From assembly GCA_937935205.1 (NCBI GenBank), contig CALGXU010000061.1, positions 1 to 15,710 of the forward strand: 15,710 nucleotides of DNA. The letters are read 5' to 3'. The notes beneath the pieces are model-generated. The model did not search any database, was not told where the DNA came from, and saw nothing but the letters and a program-made list of their open reading frames with translations. This document shows positions 5,998 to 13,244 of this stretch, one piece after another; the stretch's first letter is position 1; the number at the start of each line of letters is the position of its first letter. A program made the translations under genes and the position numbers. The stretch comes from an uncultured Rothia sp. GTDB taxonomy: Bacteria > Actinomycetota > Actinomycetes > Actinomycetales > Micrococcaceae.

Positions 5998-6322
5998 GGT
6001 GTATATCCAATCTGTTACGGGGAGCCCGTGGCGTCGCGGCCACAACCCCCCCCGTAGACCACGCGAACTAGGTGGCCTTGAGAACACTTCTTGAGAAGGT
6101 GACTTAACAATACCCCTAGTGGATGCGGGTTCGCGCTCAATAGGGAGGTTCGTGCAGCAGAAAATTTTCCGCCGCGTGGCGGGTTCTGAGCCGGTTGCAG
6201 CGCGGTTCGGCGAAGCCATGATGGAACCCCGCCGAAACCACTGCGAAAACGGCGGAAGCGCAGCACGGGTAGGTGGGCGCACCTGATTTGGTGCCCCGCC
6301 CGCCTCGCGCCACAATGAACAC
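5998..6322. other. Divergent intergenic region with a C8 tract and small hairpins
   Basis: 325 bases between the divergent lipoprotein and S4-protein genes with no supportable ORF. It holds a run of eight C (6046-6053), which is G8 in the 5' region of the lipoprotein transcript; CTTGAGAA twice in tandem (about 6077 and 6091); a small stem CCGCC/GGCGG (6169-6182) next to AAAATTTT; and a 7-bp stem TTCGGCG/CGCCGAA (6206-6236). Promoter elements for the S4 gene sit at its right end. Confidence 0.6.
6288..6316 (+). promoter_or_regulatory. Probable promoter of the S4-domain gene (leaderless)
   Basis: TTGGTG (6288-6293), a 17-base spacer and CACAAT (6311-6316) end six bases before the ATG at 6323. 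With no Shine-Dalgarno sequence, the transcript would begin at or next to the start codon. Confidence 0.5.
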
Positions 6323-6715
6323 ATGACCGCAGAAGACACCAACGCACTAACCAGCGCCAGGCTCGACCTCTGGCTCTGGTCGGTGCGCATCTTTAAAACC
6401 CGCTCCCTCGCCGCCGACGAATGTAAAGGCGGCCACGTGCGCGTTAACGACGCCCCCGCCAAACCCTCCCAAAAACTCAAAAAAGGCGACGTGGTGCGCG
6501 TGCGCTACCCCGGCTGGGAACGCGTCTTCAAAGTCGAAAAACTCCTCGTCAAACGCGTAGGCGCCCCCATCGCCGTCACCTGCTACGAAGACCTCTCCGG
6601 TCCGCGCCCCGCCTACCTCTCCATGCCGCCGGTCGCCAAACGCGAACGAGGCAGCGGCCGCCCCACCAAGAAGGAACGCCGCGCCCTCGACGAACTGCGC
6701 GGCCGAGGCGCCTAA
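6323..6715 (+). CDS. S4-domain RNA-binding protein (Hsp15/HslR-like)
   Basis: 130 residues. An S4 RNA-binding domain occupies about residues 12-60: RLDLWLWSVRIFKTRSLAADEC, then GGHVRVNDAPAKPSQKLKKGDVVRV, the standard S4 helix-loop-strand pattern. A basic tail follows (about 108-130, ERGSGRPTKKERRALDEL), also seen in Hsp15. In E. coli Hsp15 (HslR) binds 50S subunits carrying blocked peptidyl-tRNA and helps recycle them; the same role here is inferred from similarity. Cytoplasmic. No RBS is visible and a -10-like CACAAT lies 6 bases upstream, so initiation is probably leaderless. It is followed 88 bases later by the MATE gene on the same strand. Confidence 0.88.
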   Translation: MTAEDTNALTSARLDLWLWSVRIFKTRSLAADECKGGHVRVNDAPAKPSQKLKKGDVVRVRYPGWERVFKVEKLLVKRVGAPIAVTCYEDLSGPRPAYLSMPPVAKRERGSGRPTKKERRALDELRGRGA

Positions 6716-6771
6716 CAGCGCCCGTCTCGCACACCTATCTCGCAGAGTGCACCCCGCCCCGCGCCCGGGCA

Positions 6772-6788
6772 CCCGCCGCGGCGGCGGG
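6772..6788 (+). terminator. GC-rich hairpin between the S4 and MATE genes
   Basis: CCCGCCGC and GCGGCGGG form a perfect 8-bp stem around one base, 56 bases past the S4 gene stop and just before the MATE start. There is no U-tract, so termination is possible but not certain. Confidence 0.4.
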
Positions 6789-6791
6789 GAG

Positions 6792-6797
6792 TAGCCT
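6792..6797 (+). promoter_or_regulatory. Possible -10 element of the MATE gene
   Basis: TAGCCT ends 6 bases before the ATG at 6804, the same spacing as in the other apparently leaderless genes here. No good -35 is visible. AGAAGG directly abuts the ATG and is too close for a normal Shine-Dalgarno sequence. Confidence 0.35.
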
Positions 6798-6803
6798 AGA
6801 AGG

Positions 6804-8273
6804 ATGAGCACACAGAAGCACCCGAATACTGAATCCGGTAGCACCGAACCCAGTAACATCGCGTCCGGTGGCGCTGAACCCGGCGCGCCCGCGAAGAATA
6901 CCGCCGCGAGCCCCAGCGCCAATACTGCCGAGCCTTCGCTGAACCGGCGCATCCTCGCCCTCGCCGTCCCCGCCTTCGGTGCGCTCATCGCCGAACCCAT
7001 CTTCGTGCTCACCGACTCCGCCCTCATCGGCCAGCTCGGCAAAGCAGAACTCGCGGGCATGAGCATCGCCGCCACGCTCGTCACCACGGTCGTGGGCCTC
7101 ATGAACTTCCTCGCCTACTCCGTCACGCCCGCCGTGGCGCGCGCCTTCGGCGAGAAGAACCTGCGCCGCGCCTGGCAGATCGGCGTGGACGGCGTGTGGG
7201 TCGCCTTCGGTCTCGGCATGCTCCTCATGATCGCCGGATACGCCTTCGCGGACCCGCTGCTGCGCGGCCTCGGCGCGACCGACGAAACCATGAGCTACGC
7301 CCTCGACTACCTGCACCACTCGCTGTGGGGTATTCCGCCGATGATGATTATCCTCGCGCAGGTCGGCACGCTCCGCGGACTGCAAGACACCGTTACCCCG
7401 CTCAAAGTCGCCACGGTCGGCACGCTCGTAAACATTGTGCTGAACTGGCTGCTCATCTACCCGGTCGGCTGGGGCGTCGCCGGTTCGGCGACCGGCACCT
7501 CCCTCACCCAGTGGGGCATGGCTGCCGCGCTCGGTACGGTCATGATGCGCGGCACCCGCGAGCACGCCGTCCGCTGGGCACCCGACGTAACCGGCATGCG
7601 CTCGGTGCTCTCGCTCGGCTCCTGGCTCATGCTGCGCACCCTGTCCATGCGCATCGCCTCCCTGCTGACCGTGTTCGTCGTGGCACGATTCGGCACCGAA
7701 CACACCGCCGCCTACCAGCTCGGCATGGGCGTATTTAACCTCTTCCTCTACGCCCTGGACTCCCTCGCCATCGCCGCCCAGGCGCTACTCGGTAAGGAAC
7801 TCGGCGAACGCGACCTGAACGTTGAATCCGAGCGCGTGAAGGTGCGCCAGCTGAAAAACCGGCTGCTGCGCATGAGCCTCATCTACGGCGTCATCACCGG
7901 CCTGATCTGCCCGCTCATCGGCTTCTTCGGCTCCTGGATGTTCACCCAGGACGCGCAGGTGGCGTTCCTCTTCACTATCGCCACCGTCATCATCGCGCTC
8001 GGCCAGCCCATCGCCGCGTACGTGTTCACCCTGGACGGTATTCTCATGGGCGCGCAGGACGTGAAATACCTGGCAATCGGCTGCTTCATCATGCTCGTGA
8101 TGTACGTGCCCGTCATGCTCGGCCTGCACTGGGCGGTCGGCAACGGCATCATGGATGCGCTCGCCGGGTATTGCGGCTTGTGGGCGGCGTATATTCTGTA
8201 CTTCCAAGGAATCCGCGCGGTCATTTTCGGTCGCCGAGCTGCTTCCGATGTGTGGATGAAAGCCGGTGCCTAA
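6804..8273 (+). CDS. MATE-family multidrug efflux transporter (DinF-like)
   Basis: 489 residues. After a disordered N-terminal tail of about 45 residues rich in Ser, Glu, Pro and Asn, the protein is a membrane protein with about twelve helices in two similar halves. The first helix carries the family signature PAFGALIAEPIFVLTDSALIGQLG, and the loop MSIAATLVTTVVGLMNFLAYSVTPAVARAFG is typical of the DinF branch. MATE proteins export cationic or aromatic compounds by Na+ or H+ antiport; the substrate here is unknown. The GTLRGLQDT motif (middle of the first half) supports the DinF-like assignment. The length is slightly above the usual ~450, explained by the N-terminal tail. A start closer to the first helix would remove it, but I see no better RBS. 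Confidence 0.92.
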   Translation: MSTQKHPNTESGSTEPSNIASGGAEPGAPAKNTAASPSANTAEPSLNRRILALAVPAFGALIAEPIFVLTDSALIGQLGKAELAGMSIAATLVTTVVGLMNFLAYSVTPAVARAFGEKNLRRAWQIGVDGVWVAFGLGMLLMIAGYAFADPLLRGLGATDETMSYALDYLHHSLWGIPPMMIILAQVGTLRGLQDTVTPLKVATVGTLVNIVLNWLLIYPVGWGVAGSATGTSLTQWGMAAALGTVMMRGTREHAVRWAPDVTGMRSVLSLGSWLMLRTLSMRIASLLTVFVVARFGTEHTAAYQLGMGVFNLFLYALDSLAIAAQALLGKELGERDLNVESERVKVRQLKNRLLRMSLIYGVITGLICPLIGFFGSWMFTQDAQVAFLFTIATVIIALGQPIAAYVFTLDGILMGAQDVKYLAIGCFIMLVMYVPVMLGLHWAVGNGIMDALAGYCGLWAAYILYFQGIRAVIFGRRAASDVWMKAGA

Positions 8274-8410
8274 ATCCCTCCTTAAACCCCTCGAGGCTGA
8301 TTGCTTCGCACATACGTGCTCTGGGCGTAATGGCTCACAATTTGGCTGCCCGCACCCTCCGCAGGTGTAGCATGACAGGGTATTGAAACCCTCATGCAAA
8401 GGATGAAACC

Positions 8411-9067
8411 GTGACCGTAACCCGCGAAGAAGCCCTCGAAATTTTCGCACGCCGCCGCGCAACCCGCGCCTACGACCCCGACCGCCGTATCAGCGACGAA
8501 GACTTCGCCGCAATCCTCGAATTTGCGCGCCTGTCGCCCAGCTCCGTCGGCACCGAGCCGTGGAAGTTCCTGGTCATCCAGGACCCCGAACTGCGCGAAA
8601 AGCTCAAGCCGATTGCCTGGGGCATGGCTGGTGCTCTCGATGACGCAAGCCACCTGGTCGTACTGCTGGCGAAGAAGGGCCTGCGCTACGACACCCCGTG
8701 GATGCGCCGCACTCTCGAAGGCCGCAACCTCACCGAAGAGCAGATGGAAGCCGCACTCGAACGCTACGGTGACTTCCAGAAGAACGACATGAAGATCCTG
8801 GAAAGCGACCGCGCGCTCTTCGACTGGGCATCCAAGCAGACCTACATCGCCCTGGGCAACATGATGACCGGCGCCGCAATGCTCGGCATCGACTCCTGCC
8901 CCATTGAGGGTATGAACTACGAAGCAGTGAACGAGCTGCTCGCCTCCGCAGGCCTGTTCGACCCGGAAGAGTACGGCGTGTCCGTGGCTGTGACCTTCGG
9001 TTACCGTGCCCGCGAGATTGCGACGAAGAGCCGCCGCCCCATCGAGGACCTGGTCACCTGGGCGTAA
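8411..9067 (+). CDS. Nitroreductase-family FMN oxidoreductase
   Basis: 218 residues, the usual size for an NfsB-like NAD(P)H:FMN nitroreductase. Expected motifs are present: RRRATRAYDPDR near the N-terminus (FMN phosphate contacts), LSPSSVGTEPWKFLVI (flavin-binding loop), a central helix with QTYIALGNMMTGAAMLGIDSCPIEG, and a C-terminal VAVTFGYRA strand. Such enzymes reduce nitroaromatics, quinones or flavins in the cytoplasm; the true substrate is unknown. The GTG start at 8411 has AAAGGA (8398-8403) seven bases upstream. The gene is convergent with the copper ATPase gene and separated from it by a strong bidirectional hairpin. Confidence 0.92.
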   Translation: MTVTREEALEIFARRRATRAYDPDRRISDEDFAAILEFARLSPSSVGTEPWKFLVIQDPELREKLKPIAWGMAGALDDASHLVVLLAKKGLRYDTPWMRRTLEGRNLTEEQMEAALERYGDFQKNDMKILESDRALFDWASKQTYIALGNMMTGAAMLGIDSCPIEGMNYEAVNELLASAGLFDPEEYGVSVAVTFGYRAREIATKSRRPIEDLVTWA

Positions 9068-9120
9068 GGTTTTGCCGGGCTGTTGAGCTAGGCGTTCAAG
9101 CCGCCGCCCGTGAAAACTAA

Positions 9121-9168
9121 ATATAAAGAAATGCACCGCCTTTACACGGGCGGTGCATTTCTTTATAT
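9121..9168. terminator. Bidirectional terminator between nitroreductase and copper ATPase
   Basis: ATATAAAGAAATGCACCGCC (9121-9140) and its perfect reverse complement (9149-9168) form a 20-bp stem with an 8-base loop. The plus strand continues CTTTT, the minus strand TTTAGTTTT. The A/T-rich outer part supplies a U-tract in either direction. An alternative stem (9104-9112 with 9145-9153) overlaps its 3' arm. Confidence 0.92.
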
Positions 9169-9290
9169 CTTTTAGCGTGCGAAAAGCACGGTGAGATGCG
9201 CTTTTGAATTTTTCGTTTAAAATCGCGCGAGGCAATTCGACCCGTATAACGGTGCTGGCCTGTGTGACCGGCCCGTATAGCGGCGGAACG

Positions 9291-11795
9291 CTACTTCCTA
9301 AACGCCGTCAGACGCATAGAATTCAGCACCACAAACACCGAACTAAACGCCATTGCCGCAGCCGCAATCATCGGGTTCAGCAGGCCCGCCACGGCGACCG
9401 GAACAGCCGCCGAATTGTAGGCGAACGCCCAGAACAGGTTCGACTTAATGGTGCGCAGCGTAGCGCGGGAGAGACGCAGCGCCGTCACCACCGAAGCAAC
9501 ATCCGAACGGGTCAGCACAATATCGGCTGCCTCCGCGGCAACGTCCGTGCCCGAACCCATCGCAATGCCCAGCTCAGCAAGAGCCAGCGCCGGGGCGTCA
9601 TTCACGCCATCGCCGACCATCGCCACGCGGTGACCGGCAGCCTGCAACTTCTCAATCACCTGCGACTTACCCTCCGGGGTCACGCCGGCGTACACGTTCT
9701 CAGCCGAAATGCCGACCTTCGAGGCGACCGCCTGCGCAACCTGCGGGGCGTCACCGGTGAGCAGGATCGGCTCCAGGCCGAGCTCACGCAACTGCGTCAT
9801 GGTCTCTGCCGCCTCCGGCTTGGGGGTGTCGGCAACCGAAATCATGCCGACCGGCTGCAGAGCGGAGGTGCTGCTCGGGGCCTCATCAGGGGCCTCGCCG
9901 CGGGCGACAACCACCGTCGTCAGACCCGCCCGGCGAGCCTGATCCAGCAGAGCCAACTGGCCCTCGCTCAGCTGCGCACCCGCTGCCTGCAGGTACTCGG
10001 GAGTACCCACCACAACCAGCTGGGAGGCGCCACTCTCAGCGCCGTCACCCGCGCTGCTCAGCACGCCGCGCACGCCTCCGGGAACACCCTCAAAGCCGCT
10101 CACGCTCGGTGCCGAAGCGCCCTCCGCCAGCACGCCCTGCTCACGGGCAAAACCGGCAATCGCGCGAGCAATCGGGTGCTCACTCAGCGCCTCCACGGCG
10201 GCAGCATCACGCAGAACAGACAGGGAACGCTCGTTCTTGGAACCGGTAGAATCCGGCGAAATACCGGACAAGTCACCCGCCGACTCATAGTCACCAAAGG
10301 TGCCGTAGAACGCCACAGACATCTCACCAGTCGTCACCGTACCGGTCTTATCCAGCACCACGCGATCAACCGTGCTCGTCGCCTCCAACACCTGCGCATT
10401 ACGAATCAAAATGCCCAACTGCCAGCCGCGACCCGTACCCGCCAGCAACGCCGTCGGAGTAGCCAAACCCAAAGCGCACGGGCACGCCACCACCAGCACC
10501 GTCACCGCCGCATTAAACGCCGCCGCACCGTCACCAGAAACCAGCCACCAACCGACCAGGGTCAGCGCCGAAATCACCAAAACCACCGGCACAAACACCG
10601 CAGAAACACGGTCCGCCAAGCGAGCAATCGGAGCCTTCGTCTCCTGCGCGCTCGCCACCAGCTCACCCATCTTCGCCAGAGTCGTCTCAGCGCCCACGCG
10701 GGTCGCACGCACCGTCAACGAACCAGACGTATTCACCGTGGCACCCGTGACCGCATCACCCGGATGCACCTCAACCGGCACAGACTCACCCGTCAGCAGG
10801 GACGCATCCACCGCCGACGAACCCTCAACCACCACGCCATCCGTGGCGATCTTCTCGCCCGGGCGCACCAGGAACAGGTCATCCGGCATGAGGGCCTCCA
10901 CCGGAACCTGCACCTGCTTCGTCACGCCCTGCTTATCGGTGCGCAGCAGAGTCGCCTCCTTCGCACCCATACTCAGCAGGGTGCGCAGCGCCTCCGAAGA
11001 ACGGTTGCGAGTGCGGTGCTCAATCGCGCGGCCAATCAGCAGGAACAGCGTCACCATGGACGCCGAATCAAAATACAGCGGCGCATGGTTGCCGGTAAAC
11101 ATCGACCAGAAACTACCGCCCGCATGATGCACATGCGCCGTCAACGCCGGGTTCATGAGTAGCTGCGCCAGCGAATAGAAATACGCCAACACCACGCCAA
11201 GAGACACCAGCGTATCCATCGTGGACGAGCCATGACGCGCATTAATCAGCGCCGCACGGTGGAACGGCGCAGCACACCAAAACGCAACCGGTGCCGTCAG
11301 AACCGCCACAACCCAACCCCAATTCGGGAACTGGAACGACGGGAACATCGAAATCAAGAAAATCGGCACACCCAAAATCGCCGCATAAATAATGCGGTCG
11401 GTAAAGCCGCCGTTCATGCTCGGGGTACTGTGCTGGTTGCCGCCGTCGGATGCGCTCGCGTTCGTTCCAGCGCCCGCGCGCGGCCCGTTCTTGAGGTGCG
11501 CCGTGTAGCCGGCATTGTTGATGGTCTCAACAATCTGCTCGTCGCTCACACCCTCGGGCACGATGACGCGCGCCGACTCCAGCGGCAGGTTCACCGCCGG
11601 GTCAACGCCGGGGATTTTGCGGAGCTTACGCTCCACGCGACCCACACAGGATGCACAGGTCATACCCTGAATATCCACGTGGATGATTCGGGTGGACTCC
11701 GTTGATTTTACGGCCGTTCCAGTGGGATTAAAAAGAGAGCGTTCACTCTGTGATGAGGGCTCACGGGTGGTTGGTGAAGGCTGTGTAGAAGACAC
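9291..11795 (-). CDS. copA: Copper-translocating P1B-type ATPase
   Basis: 834 residues. An N-terminal heavy-metal-associated domain (about 36-101) carries the Cu(I) site GMTCASC (Cys47, Cys50). The membrane and catalytic core follows: actuator motif TGES (335-338), intramembrane CPC (438-440), phosphorylation motif DKTGT with Asp482, nucleotide-domain SEHPIARAI, hinge GDGVNDAP, and the P1B-1 residues YN and MAFSS in the last two helices. These define a Cu(I)-exporting P-type ATPase of the plasma membrane. A His-rich outside loop (HVHH, 221-224) lies between early helices. A GTG at 11795 with upstream GAGGAA is the likely start. The gene closes the csoR-copZ-unknown-copA series but is preceded by a 204-base gap with a strong hairpin. 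Confidence 0.95.
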   Translation of the reverse strand: MSSTQPSPTTREPSSQSERSLFNPTGTAVKSTESTRIIHVDIQGMTCASCVGRVERKLRKIPGVDPAVNLPLESARVIVPEGVSDEQIVETINNAGYTAHLKNGPRAGAGTNASASDGGNQHSTPSMNGGFTDRIIYAAILGVPIFLISMFPSFQFPNWGWVVAVLTAPVAFWCAAPFHRAALINARHGSSTMDTLVSLGVVLAYFYSLAQLLMNPALTAHVHHAGGSFWSMFTGNHAPLYFDSASMVTLFLLIGRAIEHRTRNRSSEALRTLLSMGAKEATLLRTDKQGVTKQVQVPVEALMPDDLFLVRPGEKIATDGVVVEGSSAVDASLLTGESVPVEVHPGDAVTGATVNTSGSLTVRATRVGAETTLAKMGELVASAQETKAPIARLADRVSAVFVPVVLVISALTLVGWWLVSGDGAAAFNAAVTVLVVACPCALGLATPTALLAGTGRGWQLGILIRNAQVLEATSTVDRVVLDKTGTVTTGEMSVAFYGTFGDYESAGDLSGISPDSTGSKNERSLSVLRDAAAVEALSEHPIARAIAGFAREQGVLAEGASAPSVSGFEGVPGGVRGVLSSAGDGAESGASQLVVVGTPEYLQAAGAQLSEGQLALLDQARRAGLTTVVVARGEAPDEAPSSTSALQPVGMISVADTPKPEAAETMTQLRELGLEPILLTGDAPQVAQAVASKVGISAENVYAGVTPEGKSQVIEKLQAAGHRVAMVGDGVNDAPALALAELGIAMGSGTDVAAEAADIVLTRSDVASVVTALRLSRATLRTIKSNLFWAFAYNSAAVPVAVAGLLNPMIAAAAMAFSSVFVVLNSMRLTAFRK

Positions 11796-11829
11796 AATAC
11801 TTCCTCAAAACTCAAAAACGGGAGGGTAG

Positions 11830-11882
11830 AAAAAGGCACACACCAAGCCGGGGGAGGGGCCCCAAAGGACCCCGCCCCGGGC
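11830..11882 (-). terminator. GC-rich hairpin with U-tract upstream of copA
   Basis: On the minus strand, 11867-11880 pairs with 11848-11862 in a stem of about 13 G-C pairs with small interruptions around a TTTG loop. A CACC/GGTG extension and a short linker lead to TTTTT (plus-strand 11830-11834). It lies between the unknown small gene and copA, so it may terminate or attenuate the upstream transcript. Confidence 0.55.
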
Positions 11883-11999
11883 GGTGTTTGGCGCAGTATC
11901 AGGACGCGGCGCCGAGCGCGCGCGGGGGTGAAAGCTGCGGGTAAAACCGCGAGGCTGCGGCGGCTGTGAACGCGGCGGCGAGAGTAGGGCTGCGGCGGC

Positions 12000-12386
12000 T
12001 CAGTGGTCGCCGGGTAGCCCATCCGGCCTGGTCGTGTGCGGGCGAATACCGGTCACCTTCGCGCCACGATCAGACACACCGTAGGCACGCTTCACGGCAG
12101 CCCGCGGGAACGGCGAAGCGTTCGCCTTCTCACGCGCCTTCACGCCCTGCTCGTGCTCGGCGGAACGCTTATTCGCGCTCGTGCCGCTACGTCGCGCGGC
12201 GCCGGGCGCATCCTCACGCGCCGTATATTCGGGGCTCTGCTTCACCCACGAATCGACCAGCGCCGCATCCAGATTCATCTGCCTGGCCACGCGAGTGATC
12301 GCGTCGCGCAGGTGCATGTTTTCGGTGCCGACAAGGGTGCGGACCGCGCCAACAATCATCGCAATGTACTGCGGAGGATAAGCCAT
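12000..12386 (-). CDS. Unknown small protein in the copper operon
   Basis: 128 residues, no signal peptide, no membrane segment and no cysteine, so it is not an obvious copper-binding protein. Residues 1-60 look fully helical; LRDAITRVARQMNLDAALVDSWVKQ has a helix-turn-helix-like pattern. Residues 60-128 are basic, Ala/Arg/Lys-rich and probably disordered. I do not recognise the family. Coding is supported by an AGGAG six bases before the ATG, codon use like its neighbours, and tight placement 29 bases after the copZ-like stop on the same strand, which suggests co-transcription with the copper chaperone. A nucleic-acid-binding role is the most that the sequence suggests. Confidence 0.7.
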   Translation of the reverse strand: MAYPPQYIAMIVGAVRTLVGTENMHLRDAITRVARQMNLDAALVDSWVKQSPEYTAREDAPGAARRSGTSANKRSAEHEQGVKAREKANASPFPRAAVKRAYGVSDRGAKVTGIRPHTTRPDGLPGDH

Positions 12387-12415
12387 GATGACTCCTAATC
12401 GAGCCGGCTGCCGCG

Positions 12416-12631
12416 CTAGACAGCGGGGGTGAAGCCAGCCTCCACAATAGCGTCTGCGATAGCCTGGGTGTTGAGGGTGCCCTCGTGCTCAATGGTCACG
12501 GTGGAGACGCCGCCCTTGACGACGTCCACGTTCACGCCGGTCACGCCGGGAACTTCGCTGATCTCTTCGCTGACGCTCATAGCGCAGTGGTTGCAGGTCA
12601 GGCCGGTTGCCTTAACGGTGGTGGTGCTCAT
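12416..12631 (-). CDS. copZ: CopZ-like copper chaperone (heavy-metal-associated domain)
   Basis: 71 residues forming one ferredoxin-like heavy-metal-associated domain. The metal site GLTCNHC (Cys13, Cys16) is followed by a helix (AMSVSEEISEVPGV), strands (VNVDVVKGGVSTVTIEHEG) and a final helix ending EAGFTPAV, the full fold. Such soluble proteins bind Cu(I) in the cytoplasm and deliver it to the ATPase or to the repressor. AAAGGAAA precedes the ATG at a good distance. It lies 93 bases after csoR and 29 bases before the unknown gene, in a row with copA, which supports the copper assignment over other metals. Confidence 0.92.
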   Translation of the reverse strand: MSTTTVKATGLTCNHCAMSVSEEISEVPGVTGVNVDVVKGGVSTVTIEHEGTLNTQAIADAIVEAGFTPAV

Positions 12632-12724
12632 GATGATTTCCTTTCGGTAATGGGTTGAAAACTTGGGGCCGCCCGGTGTTTAGGGGCGGGGCGTTTAGAT
12701 GCGGCGCGCTGGGGCGCGGTGCGT

Positions 12725-13150
12725 CTAGCTGCGCATGAGGCGGGAGATTGCGGCGGCTGCCTCTTTGACCTTTGCCTCTGCGATGGTCGGGTCGCCGGTG
12801 CGTTCGGATTCGATGGCGGCGCCGGTCACGCAGTGGCCGATGTGCTCTTCGAGCAGGTTCAGGGAGACGGCGTGGAGTGCCTTGGAGACCGCGGCAACCT
12901 GGGTGAGGATGTCGATGCAGTACTTGTCTTCGTCGACCATGCGGGCGATGCCGCGGACCTGCCCTTCGATGCGGCGCAGGCGCTTGAGGTGCGCCTCTTT
13001 GTTGGAGGCGTAACCGTACTGGGTTTCGGGTGCCTCGCCGCCGCAGCATGCGCCGGTGTGCGCCTCGGTAGGTTCCTTGGCAGGTGCGTCGGATGCGGTG
13101 CTGACCTGGGCGGATGTGCTGTGGCAGCACTGGTTGCTAGTGGTTTCCAT
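12725..13150 (-). CDS. csoR: CsoR-family copper-sensing repressor with a Cys-rich N-terminal extension
   Basis: 141 residues. The CsoR/RcnR core spans about 51-141: KEAHLKRLRRIEGQVRGIARM (DNA-contact helix), then KYCIDILTQ and LLEEHIGHC. The Cu(I) ligands Cys78, His103 and Cys107 are all present (the Cys-His-Cys pattern), so it should release DNA on binding Cu(I). The first 50 residues are an extension with two extra Cys pairs (Cys8-Cys9-His10 and Cys35-Cys36-Gly-Gly) not found in typical ~90-100-residue CsoR. The ATG at 13150 lies 6 bases after a TATACT -10 element and may be leaderless. If a later start were used the extension would vanish, but I see no good alternative RBS. Confidence 0.92.
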   Translation of the reverse strand: METTSNQCCHSTSAQVSTASDAPAKEPTEAHTGACCGGEAPETQYGYASNKEAHLKRLRRIEGQVRGIARMVDEDKYCIDILTQVAAVSKALHAVSLNLLEEHIGHCVTGAAIESERTGDPTIAEAKVKEAAAAISRLMRS

Positions 13151-13156
13151 GACTCC

Positions 13157-13185
13157 AGTATATACCCTATGGGGGTATGCCGCAA
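13157..13185 (-). promoter_or_regulatory. csoR promoter
   Basis: On the minus strand, TTGCGG (13180-13185), a 17-base spacer and TATACT (13157-13162) form a good sigma-70-type promoter. The -10 ends 6 bases before the csoR ATG, so transcription should start at or beside the start codon. Confidence 0.75.
13162..13178. promoter_or_regulatory. CsoR operator
   Basis: ATACCC-TATGG-GGGTAT is an inverted repeat of the G-tract, A/T-flanked type bound by CsoR proteins. It fills the spacer between the -35 and -10 of the csoR promoter, so bound repressor would exclude RNA polymerase and the operon would be autoregulated. I saw no second clear copy before copZ or copA. Confidence 0.75.
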
Positions 13186-13244
13186 GGGGGTGTTACGAGT
13201 TGTTACGCGGTGAGGGCGCGGGGGCTTGTTGATCGGGGGATTCT

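Noticed and set aside
5998..6480. Upstream in-frame extension of the lipoprotein gene to 6480
   Set aside because: It would bury the lipoprotein signal peptide internally and overlap the S4 gene; ATG at 5997 gives a proper signal sequence.
6735..7703. Minus-strand 322-codon open frame opposite the MATE gene
   Set aside because: Gly/Glu/His-rich low-complexity translation and a full MATE protein on the other strand; an antisense shadow.
8282..9235. Minus-strand 317-codon open frame opposite the nitroreductase gene
   Set aside because: No recognisable domain; it crosses the strong terminator hairpin and mirrors a well-supported gene.
9204..11162. 652-codon plus-strand open frame opposite the copper ATPase gene
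   Set aside because: The product is Arg/His/Gln-rich with no domain, and the opposite strand encodes a full P-type ATPase with all motifs; it is a shadow caused by GC-biased codons.
11708..12022. 104-codon minus-strand frame overlapping the copA start and its upstream gap
   Set aside because: It overlaps the well-supported copA N-terminus and a hairpin, and the Pro/Arg-rich translation has no domain.
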